Shown here: one piece after another, positions 12,201 to 20,452 of the stretch
Numbering within the stretch: the first letter of the stretch is position 1
Layout: the number at the start of each line of letters is the position of its first letter
Source of the DNA: Bacillota bacterium
GTDB lineage: Bacteria > Bacillota > Clostridia > Acetivibrionales > DTU013
Reading direction: 5' to 3'
Length of the DNA: 50,586 nt
Assembly: GCA_023399355.1 (NCBI GenBank)
Contig: JAEWQC010000149.1
Coordinates: 1-50,586 of the forward strand
The notes under the pieces: model-generated
Database searches by the model: none
What the model was told of the DNA's origin: nothing
The model's input: only the letters and a program-made list of their open reading frames with translations
Translations under genes and position numbers: made by a program

Positions 12201-14831
12201 GATATTGAATTCCTCAACATAACTCTTGTTTTTTCTATATGCAATTACCTGTTCCTTATGCTCAGAACCCAACACCAATTCCAAATCACTAATTCCAAAG
12301 TCATTATCCATGTCAATGCATCTACATTTTATGTTGGAATACTCACGTCCGAAAATCTTTCCAAGCCCAAAAAGCATGGAATTCTCCGGTATTACAATTT
12401 CTTCATCTCCTGTGACGCTATCTGCATACCGTGCACACAGCACCAGGTCCAAATGACTCAGCTGCTGCTTCATAATAGCCTTTGACAAATAGAATAGGCT
12501 ATATATACCCCTTCTTTTATTGTTTTCCAGATCGGCTATGTTATTGACTTCTCCGGCATTATCCAAAGCCGCCATATGTATGATTTGACATATGGGCATT
12601 TGCTTCACTTCATCCAAGAGCTGGTCAAAGTCCTCTTGTACTATCCTTATGCAATACCTTTTATCATTGATTTTTTTATACTTGTGTCCAAACCCAACTA
12701 AAACTACATTCAGTCCCTTGTTTTCCATACGTTTTGCCAATGCTTCCCCGGTCCCCCGGGAATCATTCAAAATAACAACCGTACCGGAACGGTTTGAACT
12801 TCCTGCATCGAGCAAATTCTTCTGTCTCCAGATTAGTTTATAGAAAGCATTATGGTTGTTACCATAAGTTTCGTTATTGCATGCCGAAGGAAGGTCAGCC
12901 CAGCATCTTTCCCTGTCAAATGGGTATGTAGGCAAGCTTATTGTCTTATGCTTTTCAATTTCATATAGTAAATCCCAGTCAATATCCGCTCCGTCAGTAT
13001 AGTGCCTGCATATCTCTCTTAGAAGCTGAATATCTCTTTTCCCGGTTCTGAGAAACTCCTTGATTTTGAATTGTGCAATTTTACTTAGCCCTTCTATTTC
13101 ATCCTGAGAAATTTCATCTTCCTTTTTCTTTTTCCTGTCTCCAAATACAACTTTGAAAGCACCGTGGTAAATGTTGCTCTCCACGTAATTATGAATGCCG
13201 GTATTGCTCAACTTATTCAACGCATCCTCGAGCTCAACCGTATCTTTAGCAATGATCATCAAGCGATTATTGTAATGCTCTCTTCCTATGTTGGAGGTAT
13301 AACACATCTCATCTATTTCAATATTCTTATTCTTTTCAATAAAGCTCCTGTACAATTTCACAAGAGCACTCAAGGCATCCTGAGACTTGGCAGAGAGGGT
13401 CAGAGTATGTAACCCTGTATCAGGGAGTTCATTTACATCGTTTAGCTCAGGTGCCTCTTCCAAAACCATGTGGCAATTCGTGCCGCTAAAACCAAACGAG
13501 CTTATTCCACATCTTCTGGGACTATTTTCTCTTTCCCACTTCATCAGTCTGTCACATATATAAATTGGAGATTCTTCAAAATCAATTTTTCGGTTAGGAT
13601 TGTTAAAATGAATACTTGGAGGTATTTCACCATACCTTAGCGAAAGCGCCAGCTTAATAAGACCTGCTATCCCTGAGGCTTCATTCAAGTGTCCGATATT
13701 TGTTTTAACTGAGCCTAAAGCACAAAATTGTTTTTTATCAGTGTATCTCGCAAATGCTTTCTTTATACCCTCAATTTCTATGGGGTCACCAATTTTTGTT
13801 CCGGTTCCGTGCGCTTCAATGTATGAAATTGTTTCAGGATTAATACCTGCATCCTTCCAGGCGTTCACAATAACGTTTGCCTGCTCTGCGACATTTGGTG
13901 CCGTTATGCCGATAGAATTACCATCCTGGTTAACCGCACTTCCTTTAATAACAGCATAAATATTGTCCCCGTCTCTTATTGCCTTGTTCAGCCGTTTTAA
14001 CAATACTGCTGCGGAGCCTTCCCCCACGCCTATGCCGTCTGAACCGTCATCAAAGGCTTTTGACCTGTACGTAGGCGAATCGAGTCCCAATCTCACCTTG
14101 TTTTCCAAGGGTATAAAAAATATCTTTACTCCTCCGGCAACAGCCATGTCGCATTCACCGTTTCTAATCCCTCTGCATGCCAGATGTACTGCGACAAGAG
14201 AGGAAGAGCATGCAGTATCAACTACAATACTTGGCCCTTTCAGATCCAAAAAATATGAAATCCTGCTTGGTATCATGGATGGTAAATTGCCGGTAAATGA
14301 ACTGGGATTTTGAAAACCATCCAGTCTCGAAATCATATTTCCATATTTGTATCCATCTATATCACCTATATAGCCTAAATACACACCTGTTTTGCTTCCG
14401 GCAATCTTTCTTCCTGCATATCCGGCATCCTCAATAGTTTTCCAGGCCGTTTCAAGGAAAAGCCTTTGTACCGGATTCATTAATTTTGCTTCATTTGGAG
14501 TGAGTCTAAAAAACTTGTAGTCGAATTTGTTGATTTCATCTAAAAACGCAGCTTGAAAGTATTTGATCTCCTCATTTTGATTTTTTAATAAATGAACATA
14601 AGGATCAATGTCATTACGCCTTTGTTCCGGGAACTCTCTTATATGGTCTTTCCCTGTCCTTAAATTATTCCAGAACTCCTCCGTATTTGATGCCATTGGA
14701 AAATTTACGGATGTACCGATTATTGCAATATCATTACCGGACAAGTCTTCAAAAGATATATCTTTCTTCTTATTATCCTTTATAGCATCACTTATATTTA
14801 AATTATTTAAGTTCAACAAGTTAAGCCCCAT
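6294..14831 (-). CDS. Bimodular trans-AT PKS: KS-KR-ACP-KS-DH-KR-ACP
   Basis: A 2845-residue protein. Module 1 has a KS (about 33-455, Cys in DTACSSS near 205, EAHGTGT, NIGH), an AT-less linker, a KR (GGIDGIG near 899, Ser and Tyr present) and an ACP (LGADS, Ser near 1220). Module 2 has a KS (about 1289-1714), a DH (about 1907-2197 with HxxxGxxxxP), a KR (GGLGGIA near 2430) and an ACP (GGDS near 2747). An acidic helical tail (about 2790-2845) looks like a docking segment. By colinearity module 1 leaves a beta-hydroxy group and module 2 an alkene. The first KS probably takes the acyl chain from the ACP of the fatty acyl-AMP ligase protein two genes upstream. The frame stays open to 14945, but I chose the ATG at 14831 because of its ribosome site and because the longer form would overlap the acyltransferase gene. 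Confidence 0.9.
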   Translation of the reverse strand: MGLNLLNLNNLNISDAIKDNKKKDISFEDLSGNDIAIIGTSVNFPMASNTEEFWNNLRTGKDHIREFPEQRRNDIDPYVHLLKNQNEEIKYFQAAFLDEINKFDYKFFRLTPNEAKLMNPVQRLFLETAWKTIEDAGYAGRKIAGSKTGVYLGYIGDIDGYKYGNMISRLDGFQNPSSFTGNLPSMIPSRISYFLDLKGPSIVVDTACSSSLVAVHLACRGIRNGECDMAVAGGVKIFFIPLENKVRLGLDSPTYRSKAFDDGSDGIGVGEGSAAVLLKRLNKAIRDGDNIYAVIKGSAVNQDGNSIGITAPNVAEQANVIVNAWKDAGINPETISYIEAHGTGTKIGDPIEIEGIKKAFARYTDKKQFCALGSVKTNIGHLNEASGIAGLIKLALSLRYGEIPPSIHFNNPNRKIDFEESPIYICDRLMKWERENSPRRCGISSFGFSGTNCHMVLEEAPELNDVNELPDTGLHTLTLSAKSQDALSALVKLYRSFIEKNKNIEIDEMCYTSNIGREHYNNRLMIIAKDTVELEDALNKLSNTGIHNYVESNIYHGAFKVVFGDRKKKKEDEISQDEIEGLSKIAQFKIKEFLRTGKRDIQLLREICRHYTDGADIDWDLLYEIEKHKTISLPTYPFDRERCWADLPSACNNETYGNNHNAFYKLIWRQKNLLDAGSSNRSGTVVILNDSRGTGEALAKRMENKGLNVVLVGFGHKYKKINDKRYCIRIVQEDFDQLLDEVKQMPICQIIHMAALDNAGEVNNIADLENNKRRGIYSLFYLSKAIMKQQLSHLDLVLCARYADSVTGDEEIVIPENSMLFGLGKIFGREYSNIKCRCIDMDNDFGISDLELVLGSEHKEQVIAYRKNKSYVEEFNIIDLEAERDSSVTIKEDGVYLITGGIDGIGFEVAKYLASACKNIKLALINRSKVPEISQWKEILGKAEDGGLCARISAIMAIEAMGAQVAYFSADVSDFAAMKEVRDKLKERFGKINGVIHGAGITEESLISQKSESKFIETLLPKVNGTWILNYMTREENLDFFVMFSSVASIFSAPGQSDYAAANAYLDSFASYRKAKGLKATTINWVAWKETGMALKQGFVSDTVFKAIKTVKAIELFDKVLHKNVSKVLIGELNFESKMIFLLEKVPFDVSSEIVTELEWYKHNSNAGTVTRQVPDKTTVIRLKGKDGEAYSEIEKKIAKACMDSLGFNEIDIYDNFFDLGADSILLTQMYELLEKQFPGKLNLSKVFAYPNISALAEYISSQDVEHSESIAAVVNKQTDMGKAFRENDIAIIGMSAHMPLASDVYDFWEHIRSGRDCIRDFPATRKKDIDSYLKFKGNSVDQVEYMQAAYMDEIDKFDYKFFRLSPKEASLMDPNQRIFLETAWAATEDAGYGGNRIKGTRTGVFLGFSNNPLNTYLNCIAEMEPSSLAISLAGNLTSIIPSRIAYMLDLRGPSILIDTACSSSLVSVHVACKSLLNGECDMAIAGGVKINLIPAADQVKVGIESSSARTRAFDNKSDGTGTGEGVIAILLKPLGKAVEDGDNIHAVIKGSAVNQDGASVGLTAPNAKAQTEVILEAWENASINPSTITYIEAHGTGTKLGDPIEIEAITDAFSKYTTKSNFCAISTVKSNIGHLYEAAGLAGLVKAVMSLKNKELAPTIFFEKPNMKISFETSPLYVNDMLRKWEVDDFPRRCGVSAFGFSGTNCHVVLEEAPYLKNTGDKEHIKYNILTLSAKSEEALKRLIVSYKDFLDKNDNIHLEDLCYTANTGRSHYSCRVALAIESMDALRAKIGKIISNGLYEAPVEGIFYGKHTAVISGDQTLIKSGLSKQAGSSIDQITSMDNVDLDSISGLCSVYVKGADVDWAGLYLNKKAMKKVSLPTYPFERLRCWIDIPDFKVDRRDSGGFIHPLLETLLAESSDQDIYATEFSPEKHFVLWDHRIMGNYVLPGTTYIEMIYQASLKYASKGQIELRDITFYSPVVLQEGKSRDVQTIIKRDKNCYSFVIASKEEKENGSSIVNWVKHAEGGFLIHNDKEPKRYDIDKLKSECSISEMAINQNELSKGFIEFGPRWLNIHNLKIGKETGLAELALPEKFINDLDTYCFHPSLLDMAAAAYCFTFNKRYLPLSYKGFKVYGTMPAAFYSYIKRIDTSSFNEEIVSFDVDLVDKNGNIFAEIRDFKLKRVHEFMKLVRSNIYSKVNWVPYERPQEKNLSAEGTVIILKDNNGLGDDLAKELKALGKEIIEVEQGPIYKKYNDNRYSIQGLENDYEHLFMEIKRRKISQIIHMLTVSSQQKIENINELNSRLNQGLYSMNYMIKSLVGNGLKDNLQIFVVSMLAHEVTGSEPEIYPTNTSIFGLCKVIQKEHPNIRCKFIDIDRLNVATDVLPLITGEDARDIVAVRNGTYHAQNIDHLNIEEITNEEIDIKENGAYIITGGLGGIAQEMCGYLAAKNKVNIALIGRTILPERKKWHEFLMENENGKLARLIKIIIHIEESGAEVSYYPADVSDLNQMEPVISDIRCRYGKINGVIHAAGQAGRGFIYMKEEETFNSVIKPKIHGTWILDSLTKSDSLDFFVLFSSVASLIGYPGQGDYTAANSYLDSYAAYRSKQGKKTLSINWSAWKETGMAFDHGVTMDSVFKSLKTIDAVNAFDEVLSKNIHNIIVGELDLDSVSSLNGNSILSEKLLDAYKFMRKKANKVENSDIENSNILITGRDGDSFNHIEIILSKIWAKVLGMKEVNVYESFYDMGGDSILATQLLKEIEKQFPGAVDIADVFSYSTVSRMAEYIDEKTEKANQKNEQIKESISVDEESKGMDNDIEDVLKMLVNGDITMNEADEVIKSGGCR
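6303..6308 (-). promoter_or_regulatory. Ribosome binding site inside the upstream gene's last codons
   Basis: GGAGGG, formed by the Gly-Gly codons at the end of the bimodular PKS gene, lies 10 bases before the GTG at 6292. Only one base separates stop and start, which suggests translational coupling. Confidence 0.7.
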
Positions 14832-14837
14832 ATTAAT

Positions 14838-14843
14838 CCCCTT
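14838..14843 (-). promoter_or_regulatory. Ribosome binding site deciding the PKS start at 14831
   Basis: AAGGGG lies 6 bases before the ATG at 14831. The start at 14945 lies inside the upstream gene and would add 38 basic residues not typical of a KS leader. Confidence 0.7.
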
Positions 14844-14853
14844 ATGTAAAAGG

Positions 14854-16131
14854 TTATCCTTTATTTTGCAATAAAAATTCCGTAATAATTTTATTCGCAC
14901 TTCTATCTTTTGAGAGCATATTAAACCTCTCAGTTTGCTCCTCAATTGGCACTTGTTTTGTATTAAACACTGATGTCAGCATGCGCAATGCTTCCCTTAT
15001 TTCTTCCTCTGCAGGCATCCGATTTTCACTTTCTATTACTTCTTGCATTTGCTTCACCTGTTTGTAGGGTTCAACTACTCCCTTTCTATATTCCTCGTTA
15101 TTCCAATTGCGGTTTCTGGTACAAACTGCAATAGCCAAACACCGTTCAATTACTGTCAGGCTATTGCTCCCTTGATTCTCTTTATCCGGATTGCTTCCTT
15201 GAAGTAGCCTCTTCAAACCTTGCATATCTTCTACATCGTCAGAGGCGTAAACCATCAGACCCGGTATGTTTTTTCCCATCAGTTTTTTAAGAACTGTTTT
15301 AGGCTCCATTTCAACAGCAAAGTCAATGTTGCTGTTTTGCAGATATTGCATGGAATCCTCCCACCTAACCGGACTTTCAATTTGGCACGTGAGCTTGTCA
15401 ATGATTTCTCCCTGTGAAACATACGGTTCGGCTGTAACATTAGACAAAACAGGCCACTTTAAACTGCTATACTTATACTGGCGCAATTCTGCTCTTAATC
15501 TCTCTGCTGCGGGCTTCATAAGCGGGCTATGGAAGGCAGCAGCCACATTCAGAGGCATAGTCCTCGCTCCAAGGCCGGTTAACGTATCACAAGCTTTTTC
15601 AACAATTAATTTATGCCCTGAAATAACAACTTGATCAGGAGAATTGATATTAGCGAGAACAACCACATCATTTCCATTTGACAACGTATTACATATTTCT
15701 TCTGTTACTTTACGGCTTATCCCGCTGATAGCTGCCATAGAGCCCGCTGATTCAGTGCATGACTCCTTCATAAATATGCCTCTTTGCCTTACAATTCTTA
15801 ATCCATCCTCAAACCTGATTGCATTACTTGCTGCCAATGCAGATATCTCCCCTAGGCTATGCCCTGCCAGTATACTTGGTTCTGCATCATATTCCCGCAT
15901 ATAAGTCCTGAAAGCAGCCATGCTTACTGTAAAAATAGCCGGTTGCGTGTTCTGTGTTTCAGTAAGTTCCTGCATGCTTCCTTCAAAGCAGAGTTTTTTT
16001 ATATCAAACCCAAGTACATCATTTGCTTCCTCAAAAGTCTGCCTGGCTATTGAGGATTCTTCGAACAGCTTTTTTCCCATCCCAACAAAGTGAGAACCTT
16101 GCCCGGGAAAAAGCAAAGCAATCTTATGCAT
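14854..16131 (-). CDS. Free-standing malonyl-CoA:ACP acyltransferase (trans-AT, FabD-like)
   Basis: A 425-residue cytosolic acyltransferase that should load malonyl units onto the ACPs of the AT-less PKS modules. It opens with the FPGQGSHFVGMG motif. It has the nucleophile in GHSLG (Ser92), the conserved Arg near 117 (IVRQRG) and His201 in AFHSPLM, so the catalytic set looks complete. The AT fold ends near residue 310. About 110 further residues, charged and mostly helical, are beyond the usual FabD length; similar extensions occur on some trans-acting ATs, but their role here is unknown. It sits between the fatty acyl-AMP ligase gene and the PKS with 22-base gaps on both sides and has an AAGGTGG ribosome site. 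A wrecked second copy of an AT gene lies near 22.6-23.1 kb, so this may be the only working AT in view. Confidence 0.92.
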   Translation of the reverse strand: MHKIALLFPGQGSHFVGMGKKLFEESSIARQTFEEANDVLGFDIKKLCFEGSMQELTETQNTQPAIFTVSMAAFRTYMREYDAEPSILAGHSLGEISALAASNAIRFEDGLRIVRQRGIFMKESCTESAGSMAAISGISRKVTEEICNTLSNGNDVVVLANINSPDQVVISGHKLIVEKACDTLTGLGARTMPLNVAAAFHSPLMKPAAERLRAELRQYKYSSLKWPVLSNVTAEPYVSQGEIIDKLTCQIESPVRWEDSMQYLQNSNIDFAVEMEPKTVLKKLMGKNIPGLMVYASDDVEDMQGLKRLLQGSNPDKENQGSNSLTVIERCLAIAVCTRNRNWNNEEYRKGVVEPYKQVKQMQEVIESENRMPAEEEIREALRMLTSVFNTKQVPIEEQTERFNMLSKDRSANKIITEFLLQNKG

Positions 16132-16153
16132 AGAAACACCACCTTAAATAGAA

Positions 16154-18742
16154 TTAATAGTTATTTGCAAGTGACCTGACAAACATCACATACTGATTAA
16201 ACATCTGCTCGATTGCATCTTTCCTTAGCAGTGCAGAATTATAATCACAAATAAAATCTATAGAATCCTCCTTCTCGAAAATCTCAAGAATAACATCAAA
16301 CTCTTCCGGTATTGTAGTACCGGGGCGCAATTTGTTTCGTAAATATATAAGTGATAATATGGAAGACTTATCCTTCATGATCTGAAAATTTGTGGTGTCC
16401 TGAAGTCTATAACTGGCCATGTAATCTTTTTCTATTCTGTTGTTTTTTATCATGCCCAGTACTTCGGATAAATCAGCGGTAATATCAAAGTCAACCGTTA
16501 CGGAATTTACCACATCATAATCGTCAAACATGGTTTGAACTGTTATAGACTGCTTCTCTGTTATTTTTGATACTAAAAGGGAATATACTACAAACAGGAC
16601 ATCAAATACTTGAAATCCTTCACTGTTGGCAATAACCCTAACTCTGTCCAAAAGCTCATTCCTTATTTGAAACTTGAATGCATTCCTTACATTTTGTCCA
16701 TATGTCATTTCACGAACATTAAAAAAGTATTCCGGATATTCTACTGATTTCAGTCCGGCTACTTTGTTTTGATTTGACAAAGTAGCCTGTATATACTCTG
16801 CCAAACTTCTAACAGTCGGTTTCTCAAAAGGGTCGGTAATTTTCATTGTATCCGGATATTCATTTTCTATCTCAGCAATCATCTGAACCATGAGTGAGGA
16901 ATTCCCTCCAATTTCAAAGAAATTGTCATTAACACCTATATTGTCAAGCTTCAGCACGCTGGACCACATTTTTAGCAATTTCTCCTCAATCTCATTCTCA
17001 GGCCCCTCAACCCTTATACCCTGTATACTAATATCAATCAGCTGCCTTAGCTCCTGTATGATCCCGTCGAATTCTCCATCTCTATACCTTTGTGCAAGAA
17101 TATATCTTTGAATTTTCCCGCTTGTAGTCTTGGGAAGCTTCCTAACCGGTATGACTTCTTTTACTTCTATTCCTATTTGCCTCCCTATCAGTTTTTTTAT
17201 ATCTATGGATAAATTAATAAATTCCTTGAGATTTTTCTTGAATATAACAAAAACTACTATGTCTTCCGTCTGATGTACTTCGTCAAATATACCGCAGGAA
17301 GCCACTCCTCCATTCTCCACCCCTTCAATCTGTTCTGCCATTCTTTCTATATCAAAGGGATAGTAATTCAGCCCATTTATGAATATGATATCCTTCAATC
17401 TTCCTGTAACTACCAGCTGTCTATCCTTTAAGAAACCCAGATCTCCCGTTTTCAGCCAACCATCCTTTGTCATCGCACTATCCGTAGCTTCTTTATTTCT
17501 ATAATAACCATTAGTGACATTTCCACCTTTTATTTGAATATGCCCTACAGTACATTCTTCGAGCACATTGTTTTCATCATCGCAGATTCGCAGACGGCAG
17601 TCATCCAGCGGATAACCGACATTGGCATATGTAACGCAATTATTATCATTTCTTAGAACTTCCTTGATTTTTTCTCCGGGACTTAAGTGCCTTCGATCCA
17701 AATTAACTTCGGCAAGCTCTTTACCGGGTTTGGGAAATGTAACTGCTACAGATGCTTCTGCAAGTCCATATACAGGGAAGATGCTTGTCCTTTTCAGACC
17801 ATGTATAGACATTTTTTCAAGAAACTCATGGCATAATTCTGTAGAAATCGGCTCCGCACCATTATATATAATTTTGATATGGGATAAATCCCATTCCTTT
17901 GCGATATCGGGTTTATAAAATGACAAAAGATACTTAAAACCGAAGTTTGGCGATGAAAGAATGTTGACTTTATGTTCACAGGCCTTTTTCATCCATATTG
18001 TCGGCCGCCTGATGAATAAGGCAGTAGGCATAATATATTGGTTTATATCCGCGACCAACGGCAACATATGTGAGCCGATCATCCCCATGTCGTGAGTAAG
18101 CGGCATCCAAGTGATCATAGAGTCCTCGGGTCCTGTTCCCGAGCTTTTTATTGAAGCATAAATGTTGGACATTAAATTCGCATGAGTCAAAACCACACCC
18201 TTTGGTTCACCGGTAGATCCTGAGGAAAATTGGATAAACGCTGTGTCCTTTTCTTCCGGCATGTGAATATCACCCTGTAGCAGCATACTGCCCATATCAT
18301 CAATAAATAACGATCTGCTTCTAATAGCCGCCATATCTTCAGTAAGTTTATCCTGCCGTGCGAATTTTTCCAGATTGCTGAGCAATCTTCCGGTAGTTAA
18401 TATGTAAGGGTTATTCAATACTTTTATAACTCTGAATAACTTTAATCTGTGTTCAGTATTATTGCCTACTGTGATCGGAACAGGAATCACTCCCCCTAGA
18501 AGACATGCCCAAAATGCAAAAACATAGTCCTTATTATCATCAATTTGTAAAATTACCTCATCTCCATGTTTGACTCCTTTTGATTGAAGGTAGCCTAAAA
18601 ACTTGAGTGCCATATCATATAAGTTTTTATAGGTTACAAAAGATTCTTCCTCATTTCCAGAAATGAATGTAATCCCTTTGCTTATGCTTTTACTCCTTGA
18701 TTGTAAGACTTGAGTCAGGTTCTCAAATTTAGTCATTTTCAT
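16154..18742 (-). CDS. Fatty acyl-AMP ligase fused to an ACP and a half-condensation domain
   Basis: An 862-residue loading protein. Residues about 1-560 are an adenylate-forming ligase of the FAAL type. The ATP-binding loop SSGSTGEPKG is near 173-182, the core motif KTGDLG near 431-436, and the C-terminal Lys lies in PKTTSGKIQR near 537-546. The ligase should activate a fatty acid and pass it to the fused ACP (about 585-655, IGGNS with Ser615). Residues about 670-862 resemble only the C-terminal lobe of a condensation domain; no HHxxxDG lobe precedes it. This tail may help docking to the first KS downstream rather than catalyse anything. Two in-frame ATGs, at 18742 and 18736, share one GGGAG site; the first is 3-4 bases from it and the second about 10, so the start is uncertain by two codons. 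The chain length of the fatty acid cannot be read. Confidence 0.88.
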   Translation of the reverse strand: MKMTKFENLTQVLQSRSKSISKGITFISGNEEESFVTYKNLYDMALKFLGYLQSKGVKHGDEVILQIDDNKDYVFAFWACLLGGVIPVPITVGNNTEHRLKLFRVIKVLNNPYILTTGRLLSNLEKFARQDKLTEDMAAIRSRSLFIDDMGSMLLQGDIHMPEEKDTAFIQFSSGSTGEPKGVVLTHANLMSNIYASIKSSGTGPEDSMITWMPLTHDMGMIGSHMLPLVADINQYIMPTALFIRRPTIWMKKACEHKVNILSSPNFGFKYLLSFYKPDIAKEWDLSHIKIIYNGAEPISTELCHEFLEKMSIHGLKRTSIFPVYGLAEASVAVTFPKPGKELAEVNLDRRHLSPGEKIKEVLRNDNNCVTYANVGYPLDDCRLRICDDENNVLEECTVGHIQIKGGNVTNGYYRNKEATDSAMTKDGWLKTGDLGFLKDRQLVVTGRLKDIIFINGLNYYPFDIERMAEQIEGVENGGVASCGIFDEVHQTEDIVVFVIFKKNLKEFINLSIDIKKLIGRQIGIEVKEVIPVRKLPKTTSGKIQRYILAQRYRDGEFDGIIQELRQLIDISIQGIRVEGPENEIEEKLLKMWSSVLKLDNIGVNDNFFEIGGNSSLMVQMIAEIENEYPDTMKITDPFEKPTVRSLAEYIQATLSNQNKVAGLKSVEYPEYFFNVREMTYGQNVRNAFKFQIRNELLDRVRVIANSEGFQVFDVLFVVYSLLVSKITEKQSITVQTMFDDYDVVNSVTVDFDITADLSEVLGMIKNNRIEKDYMASYRLQDTTNFQIMKDKSSILSLIYLRNKLRPGTTIPEEFDVILEIFEKEDSIDFICDYNSALLRKDAIEQMFNQYVMFVRSLANNY

Positions 18743-18818
18743 TTACTCCCTTAATTATTCAATTATGTTTTAAATGATAACTTCCAAATATATATAAACA
18801 ATCAATTGCAGGCAGTAA

Positions 18819-20438
18819 TTAGTGGCTTAATATTGCATTTCTCATATGATCCAGTATTTCTTTGCTTACTTCGATATTAGCTGGATTATCCAGTTTCTCT
18901 TTTATACCATTATTGAAATTTATCATAAAAGTTTTTATCTGCTCTAAAGACAAACCTCTCAGAATCATTTGAAATATTATTGTATAGTCCAATTCGAAAT
19001 TTTTAATCCATATTGAGTTTTTAATTTCTTTAAACATCCTGTCAGATAAATCATGTGCAGTTACAGAGTCCATCGTAGCATGCACCCAACTATGGTATGC
19101 ACCTGAAAGCTTATACTTTTCCTGCAGTTTAAATACAGGGGAGATCGGATCGCAAAACCACATGCTTGACCTGAAAAATGTAGGTTTTGTTTCCTCTATA
19201 AAATTAAACGAATCCAGATATGTATCGTATGTATCTCCCGGGAAGCCTGTTATAAAAGATGCAACGCTGACAATGCCGTATTCATTCAACAGTTCTATGC
19301 CATTCTTTAACTGTTCAACCGTGGCTGATTTATTCATATTTTTAAGAATATTTTGATTGCCCGATTCAATTCCTAAAAGTACTAATTGGCATCCGCTCTC
19401 CTTCATGAGCTCAACTGTTTCTTTATCCGCATACTGGCATCTGAAAAAAGAGTACCATTTAAAGTCGTACTTATTTTTAATCATCATTTTAAGAATGTCT
19501 TTGAATCTTTCCTGTGGCACATTAAACGTATCATCAATAATGTTTATACCTTTTATAATCTTTAAGTCCCTGATTCTATTCAGTTCTTTCTCAACATATT
19601 CAATACCTGCCATCCTATATTTTCCGGCAAAAGGAGGGAAACTGCAAAAAGAACAGGAGAACGGACAGGATTTCGCTGTCCTGATATTTATAAACCTGCC
19701 TAATTCGTCCTTGAACAATTCCCAGTCTACTGTATTTGTTTCCAAATCATTCTCTTCCTGTACCGATGAAGTAAATACATATTTTCTCTTATCAAAATTA
19801 AAATAATAGATATTGGGAATACTCCCGAAGGGAAGGTTATTCTTTAAGGAGTGGATTATTTGAGCCAATGCGCCTTCCCCTTCCGGGCTGAATATAAAAA
19901 AGTCCGCGCCAATTGACTTAAAAGTATACTGTAGAACCATTTCGGATTGAGTACGCACGTTAGTCGCAACAAAAGGTCCCCCGATAATTATTTTTGCAGC
20001 TTTATTATATTTTTTAATGAAAGCGATGATTTCAATAATTGGCATCGCATTAAGATAATATGTCGACGGTATTGCTATAGTCAGAATATCACTATTGTTT
20101 AATTTTTCCTCCAACTCCTCTTTATAGTTCTGAAATGACTTTATATAATCTATCGAAAATCCTCTGCGGCTTAAATAAGTACCCAGGTATGCAATCGCTG
20201 TGTTAAATGTGTCATCTATACTCATATGGCCAAATTCGTCAACAACTTTTCCCTCGTTATAATACAAGTGGCTAAAGATTTCCGAAGCTGTATATAGCTT
20301 TCTGTCATGCTGTATAAACGTTAGATTTAAGTCTCGATAGGCATCAGAATTTACACCCATAGATTTCGCGTATTTCTCAAACTCACTAAAGTTCAACTGG
20401 TTATGTCCAATAAATAAGCAATCAATTTTTTTCCTCAT
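18819..20438 (-). CDS. Cobalamin-dependent-type radical SAM methyltransferase, PhpK-like
   Basis: A 539-residue protein. The N-terminal half (about 75-225) has the layout of a B12-binding domain, with IIGGP and EGEGAL segments. The radical SAM core carries the cluster motif CPFSCSFC (Cys258, Cys262, Cys265), then GIESGNQ and GFPGDT segments typical of class B radical SAM methyltransferases. The opening motif KIDCLFIGHN and the AYRDL segment recall the PhpK family, whose founding member methylates phosphorus in phosphinate biosynthesis. No phosphonate genes are visible here, so the substrate is more likely an unactivated carbon of the polyketide or peptide; this is inference. A good GGAG site lies 7 bases before the ATG. 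The gene is 76 bases ahead of the acyl ligase gene and probably shares its operon. A long structured spacer precedes it. Confidence 0.82.
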   Translation of the reverse strand: MRKKIDCLFIGHNQLNFSEFEKYAKSMGVNSDAYRDLNLTFIQHDRKLYTASEIFSHLYYNEGKVVDEFGHMSIDDTFNTAIAYLGTYLSRRGFSIDYIKSFQNYKEELEEKLNNSDILTIAIPSTYYLNAMPIIEIIAFIKKYNKAAKIIIGGPFVATNVRTQSEMVLQYTFKSIGADFFIFSPEGEGALAQIIHSLKNNLPFGSIPNIYYFNFDKRKYVFTSSVQEENDLETNTVDWELFKDELGRFINIRTAKSCPFSCSFCSFPPFAGKYRMAGIEYVEKELNRIRDLKIIKGINIIDDTFNVPQERFKDILKMMIKNKYDFKWYSFFRCQYADKETVELMKESGCQLVLLGIESGNQNILKNMNKSATVEQLKNGIELLNEYGIVSVASFITGFPGDTYDTYLDSFNFIEETKPTFFRSSMWFCDPISPVFKLQEKYKLSGAYHSWVHATMDSVTAHDLSDRMFKEIKNSIWIKNFELDYTIIFQMILRGLSLEQIKTFMINFNNGIKEKLDNPANIEVSKEILDHMRNAILSH

Positions 20439-20452
20439 TTTCTCACTCCTCA

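Noticed and set aside
14832..14945. Longer start for the bimodular PKS
   Set aside because: It overlaps the acyltransferase coding end, and the ATG at 14831 has a proper ribosome site.
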